Shown: piece after piece, positions 9,153 through 17,549 of the stretch | Position numbering within the stretch: the stretch's first letter is position 1 | How the letters are laid out: the number at the start of each line of letters is the position of its first letter | Virus record (IMG/VR): IMGVR_UViG_3300042474_000958 | Location: 1 to 43,516 of that record | Length of the DNA stretch: 43,516 nucleotides | DNA from: a virus | Strand: one strand, 5' to 3' | Position numbers and translations under genes: made by a program | The notes under the pieces: model-generated | Seen by the model: the letters and a program-made list of their open reading frames with translations, nothing else | Told to the model about the DNA's origin: nothing | The model's database searches: none

Positions 9153-12113
9153 TTATCTTTTCCAAGCGTTTTCTTTGTCAATTATTTGTTTCATTCTAAA
9201 ACTTAAACCTCTACTATCTGCATTGAATGAAGCCTGTGGCATCCTATTAGGTAAATCAATTATAGCCTTTTCAACTTGTTTTAATCTATCTTCTAATTGT
9301 CCGTTTTGATTTACAAATGTAGTGGATAATATCGGATTTAATTGCATTGAATCTAATCTTACACTAGCTAATAAATTATCCAAATCAATTTTTTCGTTAT
9401 TAATTTTATCAAACCATTTTTGATTCTTTAATGAAGTTTCACGATTGAAAATAAACTCATCTCCTTCCATTTCGTACAACTCATTTCTACCTTGCACACC
9501 AAACTTAATACCGCCTTGCTCATGTGATGCACCTTTCATCATCCCTGTTGGTACTTTACCACCTTTTCTGAATTGTTGGCTAGATACTACTCCAATTTGC
9601 ACCGCAGTAAGCGCCGCTAAAAGTCCAGTTAGTACTCCAGCTATTATTGGTCCAGCAGGAGCTTGAGAACCCCATTGCGCCCATATATTAGCTATACCAA
9701 CCGCATTATTAATAAGTATTTCAGCTATTGCAATAGCTTTCTTTTTACGTGCTTGTTCACGTCTTAATTCCTCTAACTTAGCTTCTTTTTTTAATTCAGC
9801 ATCGTATAATTGTGAGTTGCCTTTATCTGCTATTTGTTTAGCCTCTGCTACATTTACTTTTTGTTTTTCAATTAGCTTATCTAGGTTTGCAATATTCCTA
9901 TCTATTGAGTTCGATATTATTTGAGTGAATCCTAAAAATATATCACCAACATATTTTGCTATTTGTCCAGATGCTTTTTTTAATCCATCTTCTAAAGATA
10001 ATAACTTACTTTCTTGGTCTTTAATATTCTTAGTTTGTGTATTTAATCCAGTTTCATATTCTTTTTTAAGTTCTTCAACAGATGCTTTTGCTTCTTTAAT
10101 CCTATCCTCATTTCCGCTTTTTTCCGCTTTAGCTAATTGAGCATTGGCTTGTATCATTTTGCTATTAAACTCGCTTTTAAAAGCGTTTAAATCACTATAC
10201 GCAAGGCTAATAATGTTCTTTTGTGTTTTAATGCCTTTAATTAAAGTATCTACATCAAATAAAGATGCAGTAATATTTCCTAGATTACCAAATACTCCGC
10301 TAAAGTCACCACCTATATTACTTGTAGCTTGTGTAAATGCTTGTTTAATTGTTTCTGTTGCTTTTAGTGCTTCATCTACACTAAAATCTGCTGACAAAGG
10401 TAATATTAAGTCGAAGCCTTTTATTGCTTCTTGTAGTTCAGCTTCAATAGCAACTCCATCAACTACATCTGCATTGATTTGCATTGCAGTTGCTTTTACG
10501 TCTAATTTGTCGGTTTGTACCTTTGTTGTTTTAGTTTTGATGCCACCACCACCTTTGCCTTCTATTTTAGTATCTGCTAATCCAAAGGCTTCAATAAGTG
10601 CCTTAATCTGTGCATCTGCATTTTTTACTCTATTTTCTGCATCCCTAATAAAACTACCACCATCTTTTGTAAGATTTTGCATTCTTTCTTGCATAATCTT
10701 ATTGTAATCGTCTGCATTTTTAGCTTCTATTGCTCCAACTTGCTTAGCTAACAATAATCTATCTTTTAATGTAGATTGTATAATTTTTTCTATTTCTAAT
10801 TCAGATGCTTTTATTGCATACATTCTTATAATAGCATTAGTTTGTCTTTCAATAGCTTGTGTAACTAAATTAGAATTATCAATTTGGTTTTCATCTATTT
10901 TATTGCTTTCATCTGCTAATTTATTATATTCTCTAACGGCTTTTAGTCTTTCTTCATAAGATAAATTTTGGTCGTTTATTGCAATCCCCAAACGTATAAC
11001 ATTAGCTAATTCTTTACTAGAATTTTCAACCGATTCTTCTCTAATTTTATTTAAACTTGACGTTATTCTTTCTTGTTGTTTTTCTTGTTCGGTTAATTCT
11101 CTTGAAAGTCCTAAATATTTACTAACAGATTTGCCAAGTTCTTCGTAATTAAAAGCTAAATATATAATTCCTGCAACCAATACGCTTAATCCTAATGTTG
11201 CAACCGCCCAACTTTGAGCAATAGTTAAACCTGTAATTCTCGATATATTAGCTACTACTGTACTTGCAACTCCATAAGCCTGTAAAGCATAAGTTTTAGC
11301 ACTTATTACAAATCCACTTTCCTTATCTAAAGTATTTTGTATTTGTTGCAATCCTTGAAGTACTGCCATTGCACCATTAACTTTTAATAATGCTTGTTGT
11401 ACCTTTTCATTTTCTCCACCAAATAAAGCAGATGCCCCTCGTAATGATGCAAATATCCCAACACCCAAAGATAAGCCTTGCATTGCAGTATCTAATGCTC
11501 TGGTATCACTACCTAATATTTTTGTTTGTACAGATAAATCACTTGCTTTGTCTTTCATATCAGCAAGTCTTTGTTTTGCTATAACTAGCTCATCACCTTT
11601 TAACTTACCACTATTAATTAATTCGGTAAGCTGTCGCATTTCTTGTTTGAATGACATGGTTTTTTTAGTCATGTCTTCAGTACGATTACTTAACTCCTTA
11701 ACACTATTAACTCCTTTATTAATTGCATCTTCTAAGATTTCAAAAGCCTGTGCATTACTTATTGCACCCTTTTCAACTGCTTCTGCCACCTCACCTGCTA
11801 CTTTCATAAACTCCTTATCTTTCATTAAGACGTTTTGAAGCTCATTTGCTAATTCTTTTACCTCCTTTGTACTTGATGCAATAGATATATCATTAAATTG
11901 TTTTTTAGCCTGTGCTAAGTTTTTTAAACCATCCGCTCCACCTTTAACATTCTTATCAAATTCAGATAGTTCTTTTTGTGTTGTGTTAAGTGATACGTTA
12001 AGGTCATCAGTAGCCTTGCTAGTGGTCTGCATAACCTTATCAAGATTCTTTGCACTTGATACTGCTTCCGATGTATCAAATAAAACTTTTAATACTACAT
12101 TCTCATTTGCCAT
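9153..12113 (-). CDS. Tail tape measure protein
   Basis: 986 residues, the longest gene here. Long helical coiled-coil regions (about 1-200, 350-480 and 650-780) flank hydrophobic segments near residue 305-325 (LGLSVLVAGIIYLAFNY) and around 830-860 (AGPIIAGVLTGLLAALTAVQ), the usual build of a siphovirus tape measure that sets tail length and may act in genome entry. By the rule of about 1.5 angstrom per residue the tail would be near 150 nm. The start is set by a late promoter whose -7 element lies five bases upstream. Confidence 0.9.
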   Translation of the reverse strand: MANENVVLKVLFDTSEAVSSAKNLDKVMQTTSKATDDLNVSLNTTQKELSEFDKNVKGGADGLKNLAQAKKQFNDISIASSTKEVKELANELQNVLMKDKEFMKVAGEVAEAVEKGAISNAQAFEILEDAINKGVNSVKELSNRTEDMTKKTMSFKQEMRQLTELINSGKLKGDELVIAKQRLADMKDKASDLSVQTKILGSDTRALDTAMQGLSLGVGIFASLRGASALFGGENEKVQQALLKVNGAMAVLQGLQQIQNTLDKESGFVISAKTYALQAYGVASTVVANISRITGLTIAQSWAVATLGLSVLVAGIIYLAFNYEELGKSVSKYLGLSRELTEQEKQQERITSSLNKIREESVENSSKELANVIRLGIAINDQNLSYEERLKAVREYNKLADESNKIDENQIDNSNLVTQAIERQTNAIIRMYAIKASELEIEKIIQSTLKDRLLLAKQVGAIEAKNADDYNKIMQERMQNLTKDGGSFIRDAENRVKNADAQIKALIEAFGLADTKIEGKGGGGIKTKTTKVQTDKLDVKATAMQINADVVDGVAIEAELQEAIKGFDLILPLSADFSVDEALKATETIKQAFTQATSNIGGDFSGVFGNLGNITASLFDVDTLIKGIKTQKNIISLAYSDLNAFKSEFNSKMIQANAQLAKAEKSGNEDRIKEAKASVEELKKEYETGLNTQTKNIKDQESKLLSLEDGLKKASGQIAKYVGDIFLGFTQIISNSIDRNIANLDKLIEKQKVNVAEAKQIADKGNSQLYDAELKKEAKLEELRREQARKKKAIAIAEILINNAVGIANIWAQWGSQAPAGPIIAGVLTGLLAALTAVQIGVVSSQQFRKGGKVPTGMMKGASHEQGGIKFGVQGRNELYEMEGDEFIFNRETSLKNQKWFDKINNEKIDLDNLLASVRLDSMQLNPILSTTFVNQNGQLEDRLKQVEKAIIDLPNRMPQASFNADSRGLSFRMKQIIDKENAWKR

Positions 12114-12118
12114 ACTTT

Positions 12119-12149
12119 TAAATATAGTAAATTATTTGATTTATGCAAA
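12119..12149 (-). promoter_or_regulatory. Late-type promoter before the tape measure gene
   Basis: Minus strand TTTG (12149-12146), 19 bases, TATATTTA (12126-12119), AAAGT, ATG. Nearly the same as the elements at 4820-4850 and 1421-1451. It predicts a near-leaderless tape measure mRNA separate from terminase transcription. Confidence 0.75.
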
Positions 12150-12161
12150 TTTTAAAGTCTA

Positions 12162-13451
12162 TTAATTAAAATCTAACTTATCTTTAAAATTATTGATTAA
12201 AAGATACTTCAAGCAATCCATTAAGTGTGATAATTCAGAGCCTGTGCCTGTAGTTTTCTTTAATAACTTGCCATCACTACCAACCTCGCAATAAGTCAAG
12301 TCATTTATCATAAGTTTACAATTCGGATTGATATAACACAAATCAGTATGGAACGCCCTGCTAATTAACTCCCTGCTATTCAAATTAGAATGATTGACAC
12401 TAGGTATTACAAATTGATAGCCAGATAGCTTTAATTTGTCTGCAATTACTTGATAATAAGTTATTCCACCCTTACTAATTGCTTGTCTATTTTTGCCTGT
12501 GGCATCACCTGTTACCATTATATTATTAGATTTTGGCAATTTCATTCTTATATGGTCGCATAGTTCGTAAATATCACTATCTCTTAATACAAATTCTTCA
12601 ATTACTACAATCTTATTGCCTTGTAATTGCCCTGCTATACAAGTCATAGGATTGACGTTAAAGTCAAAGCTAAGGTAAATAGTTCCATTATTATATTCAC
12701 AATCTTGTACGTGTTTTTCTTTTCTGAATGTAGGGATAAATGGTTTGTCTACTTCGGCTTTACCCCATTTACCATATAAATTGACATCGAGTAAATTTTG
12801 ATTATGTGAATAATTGAGCCTTAATGTTTCTTCATATTTTTCTCTATCTATAAATTCGTTATTGGCAAATGTAGAATGATTAACATAAGAATCTAAGAAA
12901 TCAACTTTTATTTTACTATCATTATTTTCATCAAAGAAATAAGTCCTTAACCAGCTATTGACATCAACTGGATTAAAGCTAATTATAAATTGATGATTCT
13001 TATTTAATGGAGTTCTAAGTAGTGCATTTAATGTAGTAAAATCATCTTGACTACCTTTGTTTATCTCATCCCACCATATAATAGTAGGGTCTGAAAGTCC
13101 TTTTGTATTTTCTGCATTATCCATTCCGAGTGCTGTAAACTCTGTGCCTGTAATTAAGTTTTTAAATCCGTAATTGGTTTTATTAATACTAAAGTACTTA
13201 GTCAATCCAAGTGCTTTTAATACCTTAATTATATCTTTGAATTGATTTTTACGAATGTCACCAAATACCTTATTGACATATACTATATGATTATACTCCT
13301 GTAGAAATGATATTGATATTAGTTTAAGTATAATGTTATGTGTTTTACCACCACCTCGACCGCCCCACAATATTTGATACCTATTTTTAGAAGCTAAAAA
13401 AGATTTGAAGTGTAAACTATACCATTCTCTTTTTATCTTGAATTTTTGCAT
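12162..13451 (-). CDS. terL: Terminase large subunit
   Basis: 429 residues. ATPase: Walker A WGGRGGGKT at 29-37, Walker B IIWWDE with D128 and E129. RNase H-like nuclease: SFDFNVNP (D263), TGDATG (D316) and HLMDCLKYLL (D412), the three acidic metal ligands expected. It translocates DNA into the procapsid through the portal and cuts the concatemer. The ATG overlaps the end of the small-subunit gene by one base. All key residues are present. Confidence 0.95.
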   Translation of the reverse strand: MQKFKIKREWYSLHFKSFLASKNRYQILWGGRGGGKTHNIILKLISISFLQEYNHIVYVNKVFGDIRKNQFKDIIKVLKALGLTKYFSINKTNYGFKNLITGTEFTALGMDNAENTKGLSDPTIIWWDEINKGSQDDFTTLNALLRTPLNKNHQFIISFNPVDVNSWLRTYFFDENNDSKIKVDFLDSYVNHSTFANNEFIDREKYEETLRLNYSHNQNLLDVNLYGKWGKAEVDKPFIPTFRKEKHVQDCEYNNGTIYLSFDFNVNPMTCIAGQLQGNKIVVIEEFVLRDSDIYELCDHIRMKLPKSNNIMVTGDATGKNRQAISKGGITYYQVIADKLKLSGYQFVIPSVNHSNLNSRELISRAFHTDLCYINPNCKLMINDLTYCEVGSDGKLLKKTTGTGSELSHLMDCLKYLLINNFKDKLDFN

Positions 13452-13774
13452 TATTCCTCAATGAATAAATCATCTGCACCTTTTAATATTGTGATATCTT
13501 GTTTTGTAGAAGCATTCCACCCGAATACATCAATTAGTAGTTTTATTGCTTGTAAGTCGCCTTTATTTGCCTTATCCATTAATACATAAGCGATATTGCT
13601 TTCTAGTGTTAATTCAGTACCTCCAACATTACTTTTGACCACTTCTCCAAAGTGATTTAAAGCATCTTTAAACCTAGTTATTCTTTTAGGAACTCTTTTA
13701 GCTTCATTTGGTGGTTGATTTGTGCTACTGAATAACTTACCCCCCTTACCTTTTAAATTCTCTCCTTTTGGCAT
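13451..13774 (-). CDS. terS: Putative terminase small subunit
   Basis: 107 residues beginning MPKGENLKGKGGKLFSSTNQ. The disordered basic start followed by a short helical domain (about 30-100) resembles small terminase-associated proteins of Bacteroidetes phages. It immediately precedes and overlaps the large-subunit gene, the canonical place for the DNA-recognition subunit. It is shorter than most small subunits, and the N-terminal helix-turn-helix expected in that family appears instead in the neighbouring gene 13798-14445. Confidence 0.65.
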   Translation of the reverse strand: MPKGENLKGKGGKLFSSTNQPPNEAKRVPKRITRFKDALNHFGEVVKSNVGGTELTLESNIAYVLMDKANKGDLQAIKLLIDVFGWNASTKQDITILKGADDLFIEE

Positions 13775-13797
13775 TTTATATCGTTTTTACATGGTTT

Positions 13798-14445
13798 TTA
13801 TGATACAATATATTTAAACTTATAAGTTTCATAATTTTCACATATTATTCTTTTAGCTTCAATTTTTGTAATATCAATTCCATTTATCATTATAGGATTT
13901 ACTGCGAATTTTCTAATTACATTAAGAACCATATTAACACGTTCTGTTATTCCTAAAATATTAACTGAATGTATATTCCCTACTTTAGGAAAATTTTTAA
14001 ACATATTAATTAACTTATAAATTGGATATTCACTAACTCCTTTATTATAAATAACATTGCATAATTTAAAATTCAAACTATTGCATCTAATTATTAATTC
14101 CTTTTCAATTTTATATGCTTGTAATTCATTATTGGTAGTATAAAGAATTGAATAAGTTATTATATTTTCATTTTGAGCTAATTCATTATTTATGCTATTA
14201 TTTGAACTTTTATAAAAATGTGTTAATACTCTATTTTTTTTACCTTTACCTATATACCATATTTTATTATTTTTAAATATGCCATAAATATAATAACCTC
14301 TTTGTGGTATAGATTTATCAAAATTTGCATTAGATTTTTGTATGTTTGAAATTATTATATCTATATCATTTTGATAGCTTTTTATAGCATCATTTGTGAG
14401 TATATACTCATCTGCAAATATTTGATGTTTTTTGTTTGGTATCAT
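13798..14445 (-). CDS. GIY-YIG-type nuclease domain protein with terminase-like N-terminus
   Basis: 215 residues. Residues 5-25 (KKHQIFADEYILTNDAIKSYQ) resemble the start of small terminase subunits (xxQxxFxxEYxxxxNAxxSYx). Residues 50-135 look like a GIY-YIG nuclease: GYYIYGI at 50-56, WYIGKG at 63-68, N-R72-VLTHF with the likely catalytic Arg, and IEKELI near 113-118 with the conserved acidic residue. The gene sits between the dioxygenase gene and the terminase small subunit, a common place for intronless homing nucleases. It may be a homing endonuclease that captured or invaded a terminase small-subunit gene, or a packaging-linked nuclease. Confidence 0.7.
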   Translation of the reverse strand: MIPNKKHQIFADEYILTNDAIKSYQNDIDIIISNIQKSNANFDKSIPQRGYYIYGIFKNNKIWYIGKGKKNRVLTHFYKSSNNSINNELAQNENIITYSILYTTNNELQAYKIEKELIIRCNSLNFKLCNVIYNKGVSEYPIYKLINMFKNFPKVGNIHSVNILGITERVNMVLNVIRKFAVNPIMINGIDITKIEAKRIICENYETYKFKYIVS

Positions 14446-14448
14446 AAT

Positions 14449-15246
14449 TTAGTCTTTTAATCCTACAAATGCCTTTAATGGATAAAAAACAAGTGAATTT
14501 CTATAGCCACCTTCGTGAGTTGGTATAATTGGTGTTACGCCATGAACATTTCGCCACGCTGGATAAACTAATATTGAATTGTCTTGCTGACCAATAGTAG
14601 CTCCGTAATCTGGAACGTGCAAATCTCCACCTTTTGAATTGAATTTTTTACAAATAATTACGTTTACTGCTCCAACTATATTGCCAGCGTCACGGTGGAA
14701 TGGTGCTGAAATATTATAATTTGAAATAGAACTTGTAAACAGATTTCCAAACTTCCATTTTTCTGGCACTTGTTTAAATAATTCAACTTGCTGCTCATAT
14801 TGTTTTGGCAATAATTCTTTTATTAATTGCTCACTTTCTTTTGCTAATAATAGCATAGCTTTTATAAATGTTTGTGCTGTTTTTACTCCGTGAACACTTG
14901 ATAAAGTTGCATAGTTTCTTCTCATATGTGGCTTTGGAGGTACAGAACCGATTATTGTAGAATATTGCAATACTACATTTTTATATTTATACTTTCCTGT
15001 TTTTTCATCAATACCATCTGTAGGTGCTCTTTTCATTTCTGTTTTAGGTACATTTTTAGTCCTTAATTCAGAATTGGCTAAATCAGCTAATTTGCACATT
15101 TTTTCTGGCATTTGCTTCATATAAAAGCCTATTGGTTCGCCATCTGCATAAAATATACAATCTTCTGTAATGTTTGGCTCGATATACTCACAGGCTTCGC
15201 CAATTTTACGATTATGTTCTATTGGTGTTAAATCAATTATTTTCAT
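14449..15246 (-). CDS. 2OG-Fe(II) dioxygenase, TET/JBP-like, probable DNA base hydroxylase
   Basis: 265 residues. The C-terminal double-stranded beta-helix shows the full iron and cosubstrate set: H184-x-D186 in APFHRDAGN, H235 in WRNVHGV, and R249 fourteen residues later for 2-oxoglutarate (GGYRNSLVFY), with the GGDLHVPDYG strand between. This order is that of TET/JBP-type oxygenases, which oxidise the methyl group of 5-methylcytosine or thymine. The start overlaps the upstream glycosyltransferase gene by 14 bases, and a ParB-like gene precedes that. A free-nucleotide or protein hydroxylase cannot be excluded, but the neighbours favour a DNA base. Confidence 0.8.
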   Translation of the reverse strand: MKIIDLTPIEHNRKIGEACEYIEPNITEDCIFYADGEPIGFYMKQMPEKMCKLADLANSELRTKNVPKTEMKRAPTDGIDEKTGKYKYKNVVLQYSTIIGSVPPKPHMRRNYATLSSVHGVKTAQTFIKAMLLLAKESEQLIKELLPKQYEQQVELFKQVPEKWKFGNLFTSSISNYNISAPFHRDAGNIVGAVNVIICKKFNSKGGDLHVPDYGATIGQQDNSILVYPAWRNVHGVTPIIPTHEGGYRNSLVFYPLKAFVGLKD

Positions 15247-15967
15247 ATAATTTTTTCTTATTAATTTGTATTTGATTTAATCTTTTGCTATGTGGTTCTA
15301 GTATGCCATTGTGTTTACTTATTACATACGAATTGCATATTTTTTCTTTTTCTATAGTTCTATAATCATTTGCACCTCCTTTATTATTTCTGTGTGGGAA
15401 TTTCATTTGTAAACAATCAAACCTCATTATTGTATATCCACTTTTAATTTGAGTTACATACATATCATAATCTTCTTTTAAATCTGCAAACTCATCATAT
15501 TCTATTTTATTTCTAATTAATATACAATCATTAACTACTAATTGATTCAATGATATTGGTTTACCAGTATAATGCAATATACTATCTGTAATTGAAACAC
15601 CAGCTAAATTACATTTATCTATTTTAATAAAATTATTTAACATAAATGCTAGTGCTTTCTTAAAAGTTATTTTTGTTCTTAAATAATTACCTTTTTCACC
15701 ATGAATTAAATTGCAATATTGATAATCATCAGATATTTGTAAGCAAATTAAATTTTTTGAATCTAATATAGCTTTATTTCTTGCTTTACAAATATTACCA
15801 TCAACTTCTACAACATTAGTAGCACCATAATTCAAATATGTTTGTTTTTCATTTTTTTTTGTATAAAAAGTAAATTTTAAACCAGTATTATCTTCTATTT
15901 TTTTTATATTCTCTGGTCTATTTGTAGATATACAAGCACAATATATATTAAATTCATGATTAATCAT
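15233..15967 (-). CDS. Glycosyltransferase, TET-associated / GREB1-JGT-like, probable DNA base modifier
   Basis: 244 residues from the ATG at 15967, which overlaps the ParB stop as ATGA; a longer frame reading back inside parB is less likely. GT-A features: N-terminal strand INHEFNIYCACISTNRPENI, an acidic SDDY motif at 79-82 for metal and sugar nucleotide, then LKEDYDMYV at 163-171 and NNKGGANDYR at 194-203. The KEDYD and GG pattern is what I recall from glycosyltransferases beside phage TET/JBP oxygenases, related to kinetoplastid base J glucosyltransferase. It probably attaches a sugar to the hydroxylated base made by the overlapping downstream gene product. Confidence 0.7.
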   Translation of the reverse strand: MINHEFNIYCACISTNRPENIKKIEDNTGLKFTFYTKKNEKQTYLNYGATNVVEVDGNICKARNKAILDSKNLICLQISDDYQYCNLIHGEKGNYLRTKITFKKALAFMLNNFIKIDKCNLAGVSITDSILHYTGKPISLNQLVVNDCILIRNKIEYDEFADLKEDYDMYVTQIKSGYTIMRFDCLQMKFPHRNNKGGANDYRTIEKEKICNSYVISKHNGILEPHSKRLNQIQINKKKLYENN

Positions 15968-16578
15968 AATTTTTCTTTTTCTGCTTTTAGCTTTTCCATT
16001 AAGAACCCACCTACATACAATTTTTGTTCTCTCCAAAATTTCACAAGTTGATAAGCTTCTTCATAGTGTTCTGATTCAAACTCTATTTGTATGGCTTTCT
16101 TTACACCATTTGTCATATCGTTTAATTGGTCTTGTACATCATCATCATCTAGTATTGAATAATCTATTTTTGATTCTTGATTTTTTACATCTACAAAAAC
16201 CTCTTCAACCTCAAATTCAAATTCATTAGCAATTATCTCTACAAGCTCCACATCAATATTTTGGTTCTTTTGCGCTACTGTGTTTGCAAGTATCGAAGCC
16301 TTATGAAATTCTTTTGTACCACTTTCAATATCCGTTCTTTTTATTACTACTGGAGTAGTTCCATCTGTTTCTACTATTATAGCATCATTTGTGAATTTTT
16401 GCCCTATTTTCTCGTGCCTAGCATTTCCGCTTATAATTACATTATCATTGCTTATAGTTACACTTTCAATAATTCCTACTTGTTCTAGTGAATTATCTAG
16501 TGTGTGCATACCATACTCGGTGTGCTTGTTTGTATTCCTGCTATCAGGTTTTATATCTTTAAATTTTATTTTTGCCAT
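15964..16578 (-). CDS. ParB/Srx-like domain protein
   Basis: 204 residues from ATG 16578; a GTG three bases upstream is an alternative. The N-terminal ParB/sulfiredoxin fold is clear: an Asn-rich opening (RNTNKHTEYG), LDNSLEQVGIIESVTI, then the nucleotide-binding motif SGNARHEKIG at 50-59. The C-terminal part is acidic and helical. ParB-like proteins of this class often accompany phage DNA-modification genes and may bind DNA or hydrolyse CTP. It is translationally coupled to the glycosyltransferase gene. Confidence 0.8.
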   Translation of the reverse strand: MAKIKFKDIKPDSRNTNKHTEYGMHTLDNSLEQVGIIESVTISNDNVIISGNARHEKIGQKFTNDAIIVETDGTTPVVIKRTDIESGTKEFHKASILANTVAQKNQNIDVELVEIIANEFEFEVEEVFVDVKNQESKIDYSILDDDDVQDQLNDMTNGVKKAIQIEFESEHYEEAYQLVKFWREQKLYVGGFLMEKLKAEKEKL

Positions 16579-16586
16579 CACTTAAT

Positions 16587-16682
16587 CTATTTTGAGCCAT
16601 AATCAAATATAGTACTTTTTAATCTATTACAATTAACACTATCCCACACTTCATCACCTACTTTAAATTTTGTTGTTTGCAT
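16587..16682 (-). CDS. Small hypothetical protein, 31 aa
   Basis: ORF from ATG 16682 to TAG, beginning MQTTKFKVGDEVWDS, a pattern of small SH3-like beta proteins. It lies between the SSB-like gene and parB in the same orientation, 8 bases before the ParB start. No family beyond the KVGDEVW start is recognised. Confidence 0.45.
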   Translation of the reverse strand: MQTTKFKVGDEVWDSVNCNRLKSTIFDYGSK

Positions 16683-16706
16683 TTTGTTTGTTTTTAGTTT
16701 ATTTGT

Positions 16707-17003
16707 TTAAAATGGCAATCCATCCTCTATTTCACTTTTAGTTGGTTCAGCTGGTGCTTTGGCAGTTCAGTTGCTACCATTACTTTTTGGCTCAAATGTA
16801 TTCAAAACAAAGCTCAAAGCGTTTTCATCTTTCTTTTGCTTTAATATATCAAAGTTCACATAACCACTACTATTTGCATTTTCTTTTAAAAATGTGATAG
16901 CATCCTCAACTTTTATATTTAGAGTGCCTAATACGTAATCAGGTGCGCCTTGTCTTGGAAGTTTACCATAAAATCCTTTGCCATATACTTTTTCGTTTGC
17001 CAT
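16707..17003 (-). CDS. SSB-like protein interrupted by an in-frame TGA
   Basis: The plain frame (17003 to TGA at 16769-16767) gives 78 residues beginning MANEKVYGKGFYGKLPRQGA. Past the TGA the same frame stays open for 19 residues, TAKAPAEPTKSEIEDGLPF, then TAA at 16709-16707. The acidic tail ending in DGLPF mimics the C-terminal tip of bacterial SSB (DDIPF), which recruits replication and repair proteins. Small phage ssDNA-associated proteins of this size often carry such a tail. TGA is an ordinary stop elsewhere here, so this is a nonsense mutation, sequencing error or programmed readthrough. Confidence is for the 78-residue gene being real. Confidence 0.7.
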
Positions 17004-17006
17004 TGT

Positions 17007-17375
17007 TTAATTGTTTAATCGTTCTTTTAATTTAATATTGTCTATTTTTATTATGTTTAGTAGGTGGTCTGGTAAATTTGAATTGATAATGCAACTTGTA
17101 TTATGTGATTCATTTTCATATTTACCACTCCTGCAACCTATTAATTCTAATTTTATGTCATCTATTGCCATACCTTTAATAGTCAATAAGCTACCATCTA
17201 TTACAAGTGAAGCACCTATATCGTTATTCTCAAACACTAGATTTTTACCAGTATGAAAGTAATTTACAGGGCAATTTATAAATTGTCTTATCTTGTTATC
17301 ATAGATTGCATACACTCTACAAAATGCAGTTTTTCTAGTATTTATAATTTGTAAGACCTCTAAATGATATTGCAT
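17007..17375 (-). CDS. Hypothetical early leftward protein, 122 aa
   Basis: First gene of the leftward unit. The start at 17375 (MQYHLEVLQIINTRKTAFC) is chosen because a good promoter ends four bases before it; the frame stays open further upstream but would read through the promoter. The sequence is mixed alpha/beta with no known motif. It ends 3 bases before the SSB-like gene, so a DNA-metabolism role is possible. Confidence 0.55.
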   Translation of the reverse strand: MQYHLEVLQIINTRKTAFCRVYAIYDNKIRQFINCPVNYFHTGKNLVFENNDIGASLVIDGSLLTIKGMAIDDIKLELIGCRSGKYENESHNTSCIINSNLPDHLLNIIKIDNIKLKERLNN

Positions 17376-17379
17376 AATG

Positions 17380-17410
17380 CAAAAATAGTACTTTTTTATC
17401 ATTTTACAAA
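17380..17410 (-). promoter_or_regulatory. Leftward promoter, leaderless
   Basis: Minus strand TTTG (17410-17407), exactly 19 bases, TATTTTTG (17387-17380), then CATT and the ATG at 17375. A full match to TTTG-N19-TAnnTTTG. Transcription should start at or next to the A of the ATG. It would drive the hypothetical, SSB-like, ParB, glycosyltransferase and dioxygenase genes. Confidence 0.8.
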
Positions 17411-17447
17411 TTAAATTATATGATTTATTTAAACTAAATTTTATTAC

Positions 17448-17530
17448 CTTGATTATCAATAACTTACACTTTATTTTGCATATTTGTAAAAATAAATTTT
17501 TATTTTCGTAAAAAGGTTGTATATTTGCAT
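17448..17530 (+). promoter_or_regulatory. Rightward early promoter with upstream conserved box (copy 1)
   Basis: Contains CTTGATTATCAATA (17448-17461), then a 48-base promoter block (17483-17530) ending in TATATTTG (17520-17527) with TTTT at 17497-17500, 19 bases upstream, in the -33 position. The block matches 30241-30288 with 4 differences. The predicted transcript starts near 17531, 19 bases before the first gene. The shared upstream box may be an activator or repressor site common to both units. Confidence 0.7.
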
Positions 17531-17549
17531 ATAATTTAAAACAAAAAAA

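Noticed and set aside
10144-10707. 187-residue plus-strand frame opposite the tape measure gene
   Set aside because: It is the antisense shadow of a well-supported coding region; its Ser/Ala/Leu-rich composition reflects the opposite strand's codons.
15968-16036. Longer N-terminus of the glycosyltransferase
   Set aside because: The extra 23 residues lie inside parB, while the ATG at 15967 overlaps the ParB stop in the usual coupled way.
16707-16769. Genome-wide TGA recoding
   Set aside because: TGA serves as the normal stop in several genes, including ATGA overlaps of ParB/glycosyltransferase and others, so only this one TGA is odd.
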